Counted from the stretch's first letter, positions 1 to 8,570 are shown. The stretch is DNA of 64,000 nt from Streptomyces graminofaciens (GCF_030294945.1 NZ_AP018448.1:9644501-9708500); one strand, 5' to 3'. A program made the numbers and translations. The notes: a model not told the origin generated them from the letters alone.

Positions 1-472
1 GGAAGCTCGACCACAGCCCGCGCCGCTCGGCCGGCGCGTGCTCCGCCGTCAGCAGCACCGCCCCGCCCCACTCCCCGCCCAGCCCGAGCCCCTGCAGGAA
101 GCGCAGGACGAGCAGGAGGAAGGGAGCGGTCACCCCGATCGACTCGTACGTGGGGACGCAGCCGACGGCCACGGTCGCGCCCCCGGTGAGCAGCAGTGAG
201 GCGACAAGGACCGGCCGCCGTCCGTGCCGGTCCCCGATGTGCCCGAACAGCACCGAGCCGAGCGGCCGTGCCACGAAGCCGACGCCGAAGGTCGCGAAGG
301 CCGCGAGGGTTCCCGCCAGGGGGGAGAACGTCGGGAAGAACAGTGGCCCCAGGACGAGGGCCGCCGCCGTCCCGTAGACGAAGAAGTCGTAGAACTCGAT
401 GGCCGTCCCGGCGAGGGAGGCGGCCGCGAGCCGCAACATGGAGGGCGGTTCTACGGTGCGTGCACTGTGCAT
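1..472 (-). CDS. MFS metabolite:H+ symporter, N-terminal part (cut by window edge)
   Basis: Reading the minus strand from an ATG at 472 gives an open frame to the window edge, about 157 residues, with no stop. It carries the hallmark of the metabolite:H+ symporter (MHS) branch of the major facilitator superfamily: GTAIEFYDFFVYG in the first membrane helix, then a loop with GHIGDRHGRR after helix 2. An in-frame stop lies just upstream, so the start is either ATG 472 or ATG 439. The fragment closely resembles the complete symporter at 52824-54176 (GTTIEYYDFAVYG, GTIGDRLGRR), so these are paralogues. The substrate cannot be told from the sequence; family members carry organic acids, betaines or aromatic acids. 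It is divergent from aroQ. Confidence 0.85.
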   Translation of the reverse strand, partial: MHSARTVEPPSMLRLAAASLAGTAIEFYDFFVYGTAAALVLGPLFFPTFSPLAGTLAAFATFGVGFVARPLGSVLFGHIGDRHGRRPVLVASLLLTGGATVAVGCVPTYESIGVTAPFLLLVLRFLQGLGLGGEWGGAVLLTAEHAPAERRGLWSSF

Positions 473-700
473 GCAGCCTCAACTACCCACAGTGAGCGAT
501 GGTTACGGGGGCGTACGGAGGCCCGTTCGACGCCACCGCGTTTCGGCGGGACGTCGTGATGCGCCGGGGCCGCTCGTCCGCACGGGTGATCCCGCTCGGG
601 ACGGACGGGCCGGTCGCCATGTCGGCGCACCGTGATAGACCGGGTCCGAGCAGCGGTCCCGAAACGGGCCGACGTCACGCACGACCGGACCGGAGGAACC

Positions 701-1174
701 GTGCCCCGCACTCTCGCCAACGCCCCGATCATGATCCTCAACGGACCGAACCTGAACCTCCTCGGTCAGCGCCAGCCCGAGATCTACGGCTCCGACACGC
801 TCGCCGACGTCGAGGCGATGTGCGCCAAGGCGGCGGCCGCGCACGGCGGCACGGTGGACTTCCGACAGTCCAACCACGAGGGCGAGCTGGTCGACTGGAT
901 CCACGAGGCACGGCTCGACCACTGCGGAATCGTCATCAACCCTGGTGCCTACTCGCACACCTCCGTAGCGATTCTGGACGCGCTCAACACCTGTGACGGA
1001 CTGCCCGTGCTGGAGGTCCACATCTCCAACATCCACAAGCGCGAGACGTTCCGGCACCACTCGTACGTCTCGCTGCGCGCCGACGGTGTCATCGCGGGGT
1101 GCGGTGTGCAGGGCTATGTGTTCGGGGTGGAGCGGGTCGCGGCGCTGGTGGGGGCGGCGCAGGCGGACGCCTGA
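701..1174 (+). CDS. aroQ: 3-dehydroquinate dehydratase, type II
   Basis: Converts 3-dehydroquinate to 3-dehydroshikimate in the shikimate pathway (cytoplasmic, dodecameric in the family). The 157-residue length is normal for type II enzymes. Visible active-site elements are the N-terminal GPNLNLLG, Arg24 and Tyr29 of the flexible lid (RQPEIYG), Asn80 ([10 protein letters not shown]), His107 (EVHISN) and Arg114. The frame is open upstream to an ATG at 632, but GTG 701 is preferred: it has the Shine-Dalgarno sequence GGAGGA 4 bases ahead and removes a low-quality N-terminal tail. It stands alone, divergent from the symporter gene. Confidence 0.95.
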   Translation: MPRTLANAPIMILNGPNLNLLGQRQPEIYGSDTLADVEAMCAKAAAAHGGTVDFRQSNHEGELVDWIHEARLDHCGIVINPGAYSHTSVAILDALNTCDGLPVLEVHISNIHKRETFRHHSYVSLRADGVIAGCGVQGYVFGVERVAALVGAAQADA

Positions 1175-1225
1175 ACGGAATAGCGAAGCCCGATTGTCAG
1201 TGGTCGATGCCACGATCGACTGGGT

Positions 1226-1549
1226 GTGACGGGAGTGCTCGACGGGCGTGTGCTGATCCAGCCGACCGGCTACCGCCTCGGCACGGCGAGCGTCCTCGAC
1301 GCGATGTCCCCGGGCGCGACCGCCTAGTGGCTGTTCAACCCGAAGGGAGGGGCGTTCGGAGAGTTCTCTCGCGACGGCCGCGGAGAGCTGAGCGAAGAGA
1401 TCGGCTTCGTCTTCGGCGGCGAGCCCGACCTCCACCGGCTGTACCGTTTCTGGGAGTGGAACAAGCCGGGCACGCGGGGCGCCTGCCAGTCGGCGTACGC
1501 CTCCCGCCTGGGCGGCAGACGCCTCACCGACCGCCGTCCTGTCGCGTGA
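1226..1549 (+). pseudogene. Hypothetical ORF interrupted by an in-frame TAG
   Basis: Starting at GTG 1226 the frame gives 33 codons, a TAG at 1325-1327, then 73 more coding-like codons to a TGA at 1547-1549. Downstream of the TAG codon third positions are mostly G/C and the composition is protein-like (WLFNPKGGAFGEF, then RLYRFWEWNKPG), as expected for real coding sequence. I do not recognise the family. It could be a gene killed by a nonsense mutation, a sequencing error, or a chance frame. There is no clear ribosome-binding site ahead of GTG 1226, so the start is uncertain. Confidence 0.35.
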
Positions 1550-1642
1550 CACCCGCCGCCTGGGCGGAGATGTCCGAGGGCAGCGCACTGCTGGGCTGAG
1601 CCCTCGGGGTACGACACCGCGGCGGCACTCGCGCGACGGAGG

Positions 1643-2413
1643 TCAGAGGCGGCCCGACTCCACGATCCGGCGCAGGAAGCGCCGGGTGCGCTCCTGCTGG
1701 GGGCTGCCGAAGATCTCCTCGGCGGTGCCGCGCTCCAGGACCACGCCTCCGTCCAGGAAGCACACCTGGTCCGCGACGTCACGGGCGAAGCCCATCTCGT
1801 GCGTGGCCAGCACCATGGTCATGCCCTCGTCCTTCAGATCCCGGACGACGGTGAGAACCTCACCCACGAGTTCCGGATCCAGCGCGGCGGTGATCTCGTC
1901 GAACAGCAGCAGCCGGGGCCGTACGGCCAGCGCGCGGACGATCGCGACCCGCTGCTGCTGACCACCGCTCAGCCGGTCCGGGTACTCGGCCGCCTTCGCG
2001 CCGAGCCCCAGCCGGTCGAGCAGCTCACGGGCCTGCTGTTCGGCCTCGGCGCGGCCCACACCGTGCACCCGGCGCGGCGCGAGCGTGATGTTGTCCAGCA
2101 CGGTCATGTGCGGGAAGAGGTTGTACGACTGGAAGACCACACCGATCCGGCGGCGTACGGCGTCCTGGTCGGCCCGAGGGTCGGTGATCTCCTCGCCGTC
2201 CAGCCAGATCGCACCGTCGTCGATGTCCTCCAGCAGATTGGCGCAGCGCAGCAGCGTCGACTTGCCTGACCCGGAGGCGCCGATCAGCGCGGTCACCGTG
2301 TGCGGGGCGACCTCCAGGTCGACGTCCCGCAGGACGACCGAGTCGCCGAAGGTCTTGCGGACGGACTCCATCCGCAGCACGGGGGCGGCGGTGGGCCCGG
2401 AGGTGTCGCTCAT
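1643..2413 (-). CDS. Polar amino-acid type ABC transporter, ATP-binding protein
   Basis: ATPase subunit (256 aa) of an importer. It shows Walker A GASGSGKST, Q-loop VVFQSYNLFPH, signature LSGGQQQR, Walker B LLLFDEI followed by TAALDPE, and H-loop ATHEMGFA, in the order and spacing of the HisP/GlnQ/GluA group. The Walker B continuation is DEITAALD instead of the usual DEPTSALD, a small departure that keeps the catalytic Glu. The ATG at 2413 overlaps the permease stop by 4 bp (ATGA), so translation is coupled. A longer frame exists upstream but lies inside the permease gene. It is the third gene of a binding protein-permease-ATPase operon. Confidence 0.93.
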   Translation of the reverse strand: MSDTSGPTAAPVLRMESVRKTFGDSVVLRDVDLEVAPHTVTALIGASGSGKSTLLRCANLLEDIDDGAIWLDGEEITDPRADQDAVRRRIGVVFQSYNLFPHMTVLDNITLAPRRVHGVGRAEAEQQARELLDRLGLGAKAAEYPDRLSGGQQQRVAIVRALAVRPRLLLFDEITAALDPELVGEVLTVVRDLKDEGMTMVLATHEMGFARDVADQVCFLDGGVVLERGTAEEIFGSPQQERTRRFLRRIVESGRL

Positions 2414-3327
2414 ATCGTGCCTCCCTGCGCCCGCTGCCGGTCCATCCGGGCCGTGACCCAGTCGGTGAAGCGGGTCATCGGGATGGTCAGGGCGACGAAG
2501 ACCAGTCCCGCGACGATGTACGGCGTGTAGTTGAGGCTGCGGCCCACGATGATGTCGGCGGCGCGCACCGCGTCGATCGCGCCGCCGATCGAGACCAGAC
2601 CGGTGTCCTTCTGCAGCGACACCAGGTCGTTGAGGAGAGGGGGCACCTGACGGCGTACGGCCTGGGGGAGCACGACATGGCGCAGCGCCTGCCAATTGGT
2701 CAGGCCCAGCGAGCGTGCCGCCGCGCGCTGCGAGGGATGCACGGACTCGATGCCGGCACGGAACACCTCTGCGACGTACGCCGAGTACGTCAGCGTCAGC
2801 GCCGTGCCGCCCAGCAGCACCGGGTCGACGGTGACACCCTGGAGCCGCAGCGCGGGGACGCCCAGGACCACGATCATCAGGTTGATGATCAGCGGCAGTC
2901 CGCGGAAGAAATCGGTGTACGCGGCGGCCAGCGCCCGCAGTGGGAAGAACACCGGGCCGCGCAGGGTCCGCGCGACGGCGATCAGCATGCCGAGGACCAG
3001 CACGGCGACACCGCAGATCAGCAGCAGCCGGACGTTCAGCCAGAGGCCTTCGAGGACCTTGGGCAGCGCCTCGCGCGCGTACTTCGCGCTGAAGAACGTC
3101 TCCTTGGTGCGCGGCCAGCCGGGCGCGTTGACGACGACGAGATAGAGGACGACGGCCGTGACGAGGGTCGACAACGCGGCGATGCCCGTCGCGCGGCGGG
3201 ACCGGGTGCGCTTGTAGCGCTCCCGGTCGATCCGCCGCTGCGACGGGACGTACGTGTCGTCCGCGCCGGGCATGTCGCTGTCGTCGTCCGAGCCCTCCTG
3301 GCCGGACTCCTGCTTCACGAAGGTCAC
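2410..3327 (-). CDS. Polar amino-acid type ABC transporter, permease
   Basis: Integral membrane subunit, 305 aa from GTG 3327. A cytoplasmic basic N-terminus (about 60 residues) precedes several hydrophobic helices. The EAA-type cytoplasmic loop is seen as AARSLGLTNWQALRHVVLPQA, the motif that docks on the ATPase. The family motif FFRGLPLIINL is also present. One permease gene serves the operon, so the transporter is probably a homodimer in the membrane. GTG 3327 overlaps the stop of the binding-protein gene (GTGA) and was chosen over the upstream frame for that reason. Confidence 0.92.
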   Translation of the reverse strand: MTFVKQESGQEGSDDDSDMPGADDTYVPSQRRIDRERYKRTRSRRATGIAALSTLVTAVVLYLVVVNAPGWPRTKETFFSAKYAREALPKVLEGLWLNVRLLLICGVAVLVLGMLIAVARTLRGPVFFPLRALAAAYTDFFRGLPLIINLMIVVLGVPALRLQGVTVDPVLLGGTALTLTYSAYVAEVFRAGIESVHPSQRAAARSLGLTNWQALRHVVLPQAVRRQVPPLLNDLVSLQKDTGLVSIGGAIDAVRAADIIVGRSLNYTPYIVAGLVFVALTIPMTRFTDWVTARMDRQRAQGGTI

Positions 3328-4223
3328 TTGAGCACCGGGGCGTCGACGGCGTCGGAGAGCCACTTCTGTTCGATCTTCGCGAGGGTGCCGTCCTCGCGCA
3401 GGGCGTCCACGGCGTCCGTCACGCACGACGTCAGGGCGCTGCCCTTGTCGAGGACGAGACCGAACTGCTCCGGTGCGCCGCCCTGGTTCTCGAACTGTCC
3501 GACGATCTCGGCGTCCGTCACCTCGGCCGAGGTGATGTAGAAGGCGGTCGGCAGGTCGACGACGATGGCGTCGATCTGGCCGTTCTTCAGCGCGGACTTG
3601 GCCTGGTCGTTCTTCGAGTACGCGGCGGCCTCCTGGGCGGGCTTCACCACGTCGTCGATGTAGTTGAGGCTGGTGGTGCCGACCTGGGCGCCGAGGTGCA
3701 GTTTCCTGAGGTCCGCGATGCTCGTCGCCTTCGCGGCCTTGGAGTCCTTGAGGGCGATGACGGCCTGGCGGACGTCGTAGTAGCCGGAGGAGAAGTCCAC
3801 GGCCTTCTTGCGCTCGTCGCTGATCGACACCTGGTTGATGTCGAAGTCGAAGGTCTTCTCACCCGGCGCGAAGGCCTTGTTGAACGGCACGCTCTGCCAG
3901 ACCACGTCGGCCTTGTCGTAGCCGAGTTGCTTCGCCACGGCGTACGCGACGGCCGACTCGAAGCCCTCGCCGTTCTTGGGGTCGTCGCCCTTGAACCAGG
4001 GTTCGTAGGCAGGTGAGTCGGTGGCTATCGTCAGCTTTCCGGAGGCCTCGGTGCTCAACTCGCCCTTGGCGCAGGTCGCCCCGGACGCCGAGGCGGAGGC
4101 CGAGCCGGACGCGTCGTTCTCCGGCTGTGGGGCACAGCCCACCGCGACGGCGGCGAGCAGGGCGGCGGTGGCGGCGGAGGCGGCGCGATACGGGGAGCGC
4201 GGGTTCCGAGAGGCAGGACGCAT
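3324..4223 (-). CDS. Polar amino-acid type ABC transporter, substrate-binding lipoprotein
   Basis: Periplasmic-type (extracytoplasmic) solute-binding protein of 299 aa. A lipoprotein signal is clear: basic start (MRPASRNPRSPYR), hydrophobic core and lipobox AVGC. A Ser/Ala spacer follows before the SBP_bac_3 fold (KLTIATDSPAYEPW, then FDFDINQVSIS and the ER-KAVDFSSGYY region). It should capture an amino acid or a small polar compound for the permease and ATPase encoded just downstream. The real substrate cannot be read from sequence. ATG 4223 was chosen because it directly begins the signal peptide; the longer frame adds a non-secretory tail. Confidence 0.92.
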   Translation of the reverse strand: MRPASRNPRSPYRAASAATAALLAAVAVGCAPQPENDASGSASASASGATCAKGELSTEASGKLTIATDSPAYEPWFKGDDPKNGEGFESAVAYAVAKQLGYDKADVVWQSVPFNKAFAPGEKTFDFDINQVSISDERKKAVDFSSGYYDVRQAVIALKDSKAAKATSIADLRKLHLGAQVGTTSLNYIDDVVKPAQEAAAYSKNDQAKSALKNGQIDAIVVDLPTAFYITSAEVTDAEIVGQFENQGGAPEQFGLVLDKGSALTSCVTDAVDALREDGTLAKIEQKWLSDAVDAPVLK

Positions 4224-4631
4224 GGCGGGAGACTGACAGCGCGACGTCCTGTTTGTCGAGGTCACGTGGGCAATTGTCCGCATAGTGGGAACGCGTGTTG
4301 CAATCCAGTGAACGCTCGCTGTGAACCCGCCGGACGCGGTCGCGAGAAGCTCGGGCGGGGCCGCCGGCCGAGGGCGGGGTTGGAGAGGCCGGCGGCCCAT
4401 CCGCACGGGAGCCGTCATCCCGCGCGGAACTGACTCCAGTGGACTACGCCACGGCGCACGCCGGGAGCGCGCGCGTGGCACCGGTGTGTGTGTTCGATTC
4501 ACACGGGGCGTGCGAGCTGAGGCCGCGCGCCCCTGAGAAGAGATCTGCCAACTCCCTCCGGTCGGTCGGCAGTTCACCGACCGCAGCGATGACGGTCGGT
4601 CATTTCGGCGGTCACTCATGCCGCCCTCCGG
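4224..4631. other. Non-coding stretch upstream of the ABC operon
   Basis: About 400 bp without a convincing gene. It should contain the promoter of the minus-strand ABC transporter operon. Short frames here do not show consistent codon bias. Repeated GGTCGG words around 4560-4605 are the only pattern I noted. I see no clear riboswitch or terminator. Confidence 0.5.
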
Positions 4632-4817
4632 TCACCAGCCCCGCGCATGCCATTCCGGAAGGTGCGGACGCTCCGCGCCGAGAGTCGTGTCGTTGCCGTG
4701 GCCCGGGTAGACCCAGGTCTCGTCGGGGAGCGCGTCGAAGATCTTCGTCTCGACGTCATGGATCAGGCTGGCGAACGCCTGCGGGTCCTTGCGGGTGTTG
4801 CCCACGCCGCCCGGGAA
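4632..4817 (-). pseudogene. C-terminal remnant of an MBL-fold hydrolase
   Basis: The last 61 codons match the C-terminus of the intact MBL-fold hydrolase at 13643-14296: FPGG, then the long shared block around DETWVYPGHGNDTTLG, then ERPHL-EW-ARGW and a stop. Upstream of FPGG, near 4817, similarity stops abruptly and no other part of the metal-binding fold (HxHxDH) is present. The match is strong but not identical (for example IFDALPDE against VFDVLPDE), so this is a diverged paralogue or foreign copy, not a recent duplicate. It cannot encode an active enzyme. It marks one edge of the decayed stretch that ends near the intact copy. Confidence 0.85.
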
Positions 4818-5004
4818 GCCTGGGGGTGCTGGCGACCGCGAGCTCTGGACTGCTTGGCTCTGTTCGCGAGAGGGGGATTCTGGCGCAGATCTCGGGGAGC
4901 GGTTGCGGAGTGTCACCGCGACAACAGTGTGAGTTGGGGGTGGTTTGCCGGGATAGTCCAATATTCCAGGCCCTCCCGGGAGTCGTGCCGGCATCGTATG
5001 AACC

Positions 5005-5349
5005 ATGGCGGCGATTGACGGCACATCCGAGCCTGACGGCTCTTTCCGCAGTGCTTGTCCGCCCCTTTTGGAGGAAGCGTGGCCGTATCAGGCGGATCGG
5101 GTGTGTCCGGAAGGCTTGCCGATGACCGCGGCCCAGGCGCTCGCAATGGGAATGAACTCGCCGGTCCTGCGTGAACTGGCCGGTGTGCTACGTCATGCGG
5201 ACCCCCGGGGCATCCGTGACACATTCGAGCAGGCTCTCGAGGAAAGGGGGATCGTTCTACCCGATCACCATCTGGCCCGACTGGCCTCACACGGTGAGAA
5301 CCCAGCGCCCGATCACAACGCGGAAACCTCCTCGGCAGTCCAAGGATGA
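5005..5349 (+). CDS. Small hypothetical protein
   Basis: An open frame of 114 aa from ATG 5005, or 75 aa from ATG 5122 (MTAAQALAMG). The part from residue 40 on looks like genuine Streptomyces protein: a helical segment with NSPVLRELAGVLRH, then RGIRDTFEQALEERGIVLPD. I do not recognise a named domain. Base composition is lower in GC than the core genes nearby. Its 3' end overlaps the tail of the convergent broken DUF5677-like gene by 37 bp. Confidence 0.45.
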   Translation: MAAIDGTSEPDGSFRSACPPLLEEAWPYQADRVCPEGLPMTAAQALAMGMNSPVLRELAGVLRHADPRGIRDTFEQALEERGIVLPDHHLARLASHGENPAPDHNAETSSAVQG

Positions 5350-5962
5350 GGCGGAAGGCCGGGCCCACCATTCAGCGTGCTCAACTTGCCCAACCGCACA
5401 GCCGCACGCTCACGCGACACCTCCATGTGAGGCAGCGCCACCCACAGGCGCAAGAAGAACATGAGCGTGAACGCAATGGTGTCCCTGCTCGACCGATCAT
5501 TCTCCGCAACAGCCTGCTCCACCGCCCCATCTTCAGATGTCCATCCACCATGGCGGTCATCTGGTCATCAACCGGATGCCCCTTCTTGCGGTTGTAAGCG
5601 AACCGTCTTTCCTCCGCCAACAGGAACTGAAGCAGACCGAATCGTGCGAACCGCACAGTCGCCTCCCCGCGGTTTTCTACTGTGCCGAGATACTCCATAT
5701 TGACGAACAGTTCGAACAGCTGACGCGTCACACCGACAGCATGTTCCCAATGGCCATGCTCCGACAAAGACCGCACAGCCTTTAGGCTGTTGATCCCTCG
5801 CACAAGGATCTCCGCGTCGAACCGGGTGAGCTGGTTCTCGATATCAGGTGTCTCTAGTACGGCCCTGTCTGCCGCCGACGTCACATCCTCCATCAGCTTG
5901 AAGAACGGCCGAAGCCGACCTCGCGGCGAAGAGACGCGCTCCACCTGCGGGTTGCCCGACAC
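5313..5962 (-). pseudogene. DUF5677-like protein, frameshifted
   Basis: From GTG 5962 the frame encodes an alpha-helical protein with ILVRGINSLKAVRSLSEHGH and VGVTRQLFELFVNMEYLG, which resembles the DUF5677 family (function unknown). Near 5515-5522 good coding sequence switches to another frame, which continues with DTIAFTLMFFLRLWVALPHM and ends at a TGA at 5313. Joining the two frames gives about 215 residues. Either the gene is broken by a one- or two-base indel or the sequence has an error. An in-frame stop lies 16 codons ahead of GTG 5962 and no better start is present, so the 5' end may also be lost. GC content is lower than in flanking core genes. Confidence 0.6.
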
Positions 5963-6248
5963 CTGCGCGCCCGGACGCTTCCCCTGCTGACTCTCCGCTT
6001 CCTACTGGTCGGCACCCCCGGACCATGGCCACCCCAGTCGAGGGTTCGCCTGCCACTTTCCCCGACCCGTACGGCTGTCCCGGAACCCCACCGGCCAGTA
6101 GATCAACACCTGAAATCGGCAATGGAATACATAGAAGCGTCCGCTGTATTCACTTCGAAGGAAAACGAATGCTCTCTAGAGGCCATCTCATTTGGCGAGT
6201 CTGCGGTAGCAGATGAGAGTGCAGGCGGCGATTCTGTGTCGCACCCGC

Positions 6249-7028
6249 TCAGTCGGCCGAAGTGTTCTGTGTCGCCTTGCGTGCCTCGGTGAGGGCTCGC
6301 TGCCTGAGGTTGCCTCCGAACAACTGAATCGTGGTGGCGGCCAGGATGTCATCCCTGCCGATGGTCCGCCCGTCCCCCCTGCGGGCGGACAGGGCCCGGA
6401 GGGAATCCTGGAGGAACGGAGGTGGGGCCGGTTCGCCCGAGATCGCCAGGGTGGCCGTACCGAAACGTTTGACCCCGCCCTCGCGGACGACCAACGCCGC
6501 GTCCCGGGCGAGGTCCGTCAGGAACACGCTCGCGATTCCGTCCAGGTCGCGGACCATCGCCGGGACGGCCGTCGCCCCCTGGCTCCGCAACAGCTTCTTG
6601 ACCCCGGCCTCGAACCTGTGGGCGCCAACCACAGCACTCGGTTTGCGTGACCTGCTGCGCTTACGAGAAGGCGCGATGACTCCCTCGGCGTCGTACAGGA
6701 CACCGGTCAGGCCTTGAAACGTCGGGCTGTGATCGTACCATTTGTCCCCCACCTCGAGCTCGACGTTCCGGTCGATCGCCGAGAGAAGGTCCCCGGGAAT
6801 CAGCTTCTTCCGGGCCTCCTCCGCCGCCGCTCTCTTCGCGCCGTCGATGATCTCCGTCAGCACTGTCCGCGTCACCGACGCGGCGGCCCATGCGGCCGAC
6901 CGAGAGACGTGCATCGAGGTCACGTCCCTGAACACCGCTTTGACGAGAGAAGGCTTGAACGGCGAGACATCCATGACCGAGGCGGTCTTGGGACCGCCGC
7001 GCTCAGGGCGTGCGGGCTGTGCGGTCAT
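6249..7028 (-). CDS. Protein with two tandem histone folds (histone doublet), putative DNA-binding
   Basis: A 259-residue protein that reads as two histone folds in one chain. Fold 1 (residues about 27-91): short helix SLVKAVFRDV, loop with HVS, long central helix from RSAAWAAASV to about residue 72, loop KKLIP, then GDLLSAIDRNVEL. This lines up element by element with archaeal HMf histones (GRIIKDAG, RVS, long helix, RKTIKAEDIELAV). A linker with the basic cluster SRKRSRSRK (121-129) follows. Fold 2 (138-239): FEAGVKKLLRSQGATAVP, a long helix starting AMVRDLDGIASVFL, a roughly 34-residue insertion in loop 2, then GRTIGRDDILAATTIQLFGG, close to the archaeal loop 2/helix 3. The assignment is my own reading of helix pattern and key residues. 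The family to test against is CBFD/NFYB/HMF. SD-like AGGGAG lies 11 bases before ATG 7028. DNA binding is an inference. Confidence 0.7.
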   Translation of the reverse strand: MTAQPARPERGGPKTASVMDVSPFKPSLVKAVFRDVTSMHVSRSAAWAAASVTRTVLTEIIDGAKRAAAEEARKKLIPGDLLSAIDRNVELEVGDKWYDHSPTFQGLTGVLYDAEGVIAPSRKRSRSRKPSAVVGAHRFEAGVKKLLRSQGATAVPAMVRDLDGIASVFLTDLARDAALVVREGGVKRFGTATLAISGEPAPPPFLQDSLRALSARRGDGRTIGRDDILAATTIQLFGGNLRQRALTEARKATQNTSAD

Positions 7029-7102
7029 CGGAAGAAACGCTCCCTAATGTGATCGGTCATGCGCCCCCTTGCTGAAGAACGCAGAGTAGCGGCGCGCTGG
7101 TT

Positions 7103-7378
7103 CTACTGGCAGGCGTACTTCAGGTTCCGTGCCCGGGCCGTGACGACCTCGCCGATCGCCTTGGCCGCAGCGGTCTGATGCCTCTTCAGCGCGAGCACCA
7201 GCCGATCCAGATCCCCACCCAGCCCCTCGGCGAAGTAAGCGGGGTGCGACCGAGGTACTCGCCAAAGGGGCAATGGGATGATCTTGAAGCCCTGAGCGCT
7301 CGGCCCTCGCATTTCAGAGGGACACGCGCGCTGTTCTGCCAGCGGCAGAACACCGGCCGGACCAGGCTCGAAGATCAC
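7103..7378 (-). CDS. Hypothetical ORF upstream of the histone-fold gene
   Basis: A 91-codon frame on the same strand as the histone-fold gene, ending 74 bp ahead of its ATG. The second half looks protein-like: FKIIPLPLWRVPRSHPAYFA, then LDRLVLALKRHQTAAAKAIG and a basic end (TARARNLKYACQ). The first 25 residues are poor, so the start may be internal or the 5' end lost. I do not recognise a family. It may be the 3' remnant of a longer gene, or a small partner of the histone-fold protein. Confidence 0.3.
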   Translation of the reverse strand: MIFEPGPAGVLPLAEQRACPSEMRGPSAQGFKIIPLPLWRVPRSHPAYFAEGLGGDLDRLVLALKRHQTAAAKAIGEVVTARARNLKYACQ

Positions 7379-7392
7379 TACAGGCCAGGCTC

Positions 7393-8130
7393 ATGACGAC
7401 GATTACGACGCGCACGGTCGAGTACCCGGCGGACGGTTTGACGATGATCGGGCACCTCGCGCTCCCGACCGGCATCGACCGCCGGCCTGCGGTGCTGCTC
7501 GGACCCGAGGGCATGGGGCCCGGCGACGTCGAGCACCGCCGGGCCGATGCCCTCGCCGAGCTGGGATACGTAGCGCTGGCCTTCGACCTTCACGGCGGAC
7601 GCTATTTGGGCGACCCCGAGGAGATGCTGGCCCGTTGCATACCACTGCTCGCTGATCCCGACCGAATGCGGGGCATCGGCCATGCGGCGCTCGACGTGTT
7701 GCGCACCGAACCGCGGACCGACCCCGACCGGATCGCCGCCGTCGGCTACGGCACCGGGGGCGCCATCGGGCTGGAACTCGGGCGCGACGGCGTCAACCTG
7801 CGCGCGATCGGGACAGTCAACGCACTGACCACGGGCCGACCGGGCGAGGCGGCGCGCATTCGCTGCCCAGTGTGGGCCGGGGTCGGGTCGGAAGACCCGA
7901 TCATGCCGCCCGCGCAACGGAACGCGTTCACCGCCGAGATGCAGGCCGCGGGCGTCGACTGACGCCTCACTGTCTACGGCGGCGCCTTGCACGCCTTCCA
8001 TCACCCGCCGGTCGACCACCCCGCGGTCCCCGGCGTCGGCTACCACCCACAGCACGCGCAGCGAGCCTGGCGCGACGTCGTCGACCTGCTCGCCGAGTGC
8101 CTGCCCGTGACGGAGGATCTGGGGGCATGA
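7393..8130 (+). pseudogene. Dienelactone hydrolase-like alpha/beta hydrolase with in-frame TGA
   Basis: ATG 7393 opens an alpha/beta-hydrolase of the dienelactone hydrolase type: RPAVLLGPEGMG, FDLHGGRYLG, VGYGTGGAIGLELG, and the acid region GVGSEDPIMPP (Asp168). At codon 190 (7960-7962) a TGA stops the frame. Translation past it gives RLTVYGGALHAFHHP and a natural end at TGA 8128-8130, for a total of 245 codons, a normal family length. The catalytic His (about residue 200) lies after the stop. The nucleophile position (Cys in the family consensus GYCxGG) reads Gly120. A truncated 189-aa product would lack the His. So the gene is probably dead, unless TGA is read through. The position aligns with a Trp that I would expect (VDWR). 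Confidence 0.7.
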
Positions 8131-8152
8131 CCCCGGCAACAGCCTGGCGCCA

Positions 8153-8539
8153 GGCCTGGCCCGCGTCGGGCACGGCAAGGTTCTCGTCCGGCTCGGCGAC
8201 CCACCGTCGCCCGGCCCCGCCCCGTTCGACGCAATGCTGCTCAACTATCTGGGGCAGCGACCGAACACCAAGACCGCGACCAACCTCAATGCCCGATGGC
8301 TCTTCCCCGGCCGCCGGGCCGGACAGCCCATGACCCCGGAAGGCATGGCACCTCGGCTCCGCCGGCTGGGCTTCCCGACCCGGCCAGGACGCACAGTGGC
8401 GATCCGCCAACTCGTCCTCCAAGCCCCGGACCCAGTGATCGCCCGGATGCTCGGCGACAACGACGACCACACCACCCGTCTCGCCGAAGAGGCCGGAGGA
8501 ACCTGGAAACGTTATGCCCCCGGGGATCACGCAAGGTGA
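8153..8539 (+). pseudogene. C-terminal fragment of a tyrosine-recombinase-like protein
   Basis: The frame from about 8153 (GLARVGHGKVLVRLGDPP) to a stop at 8537-8539 matches the C-terminal 125 residues of the broken gene at 11594-12597: RLGDPPSPGP, ARWLFPGRRAGQPM, RTVAIRQLVLQAPDPVIA, then WKRYAPGDH. It keeps Arg (AIRQ), His (NDDHTTR, offset by one) and a Tyr near the end, which fits a degenerate tyrosine-recombinase core. The N-terminal two thirds are missing; the fragment starts just after the dead hydrolase gene. It cannot be a functional integrase. Confidence 0.6.
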
Positions 8540-8570
8540 CCCGCGCTCAGCGACGGATGCGGGAAGCCGG

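Noticed and set aside
4439..5125. 228-aa plus-strand frame
   Set aside because: Arg/Ser/Pro-rich translation without a domain, running across the MBL remnant on the other strand.
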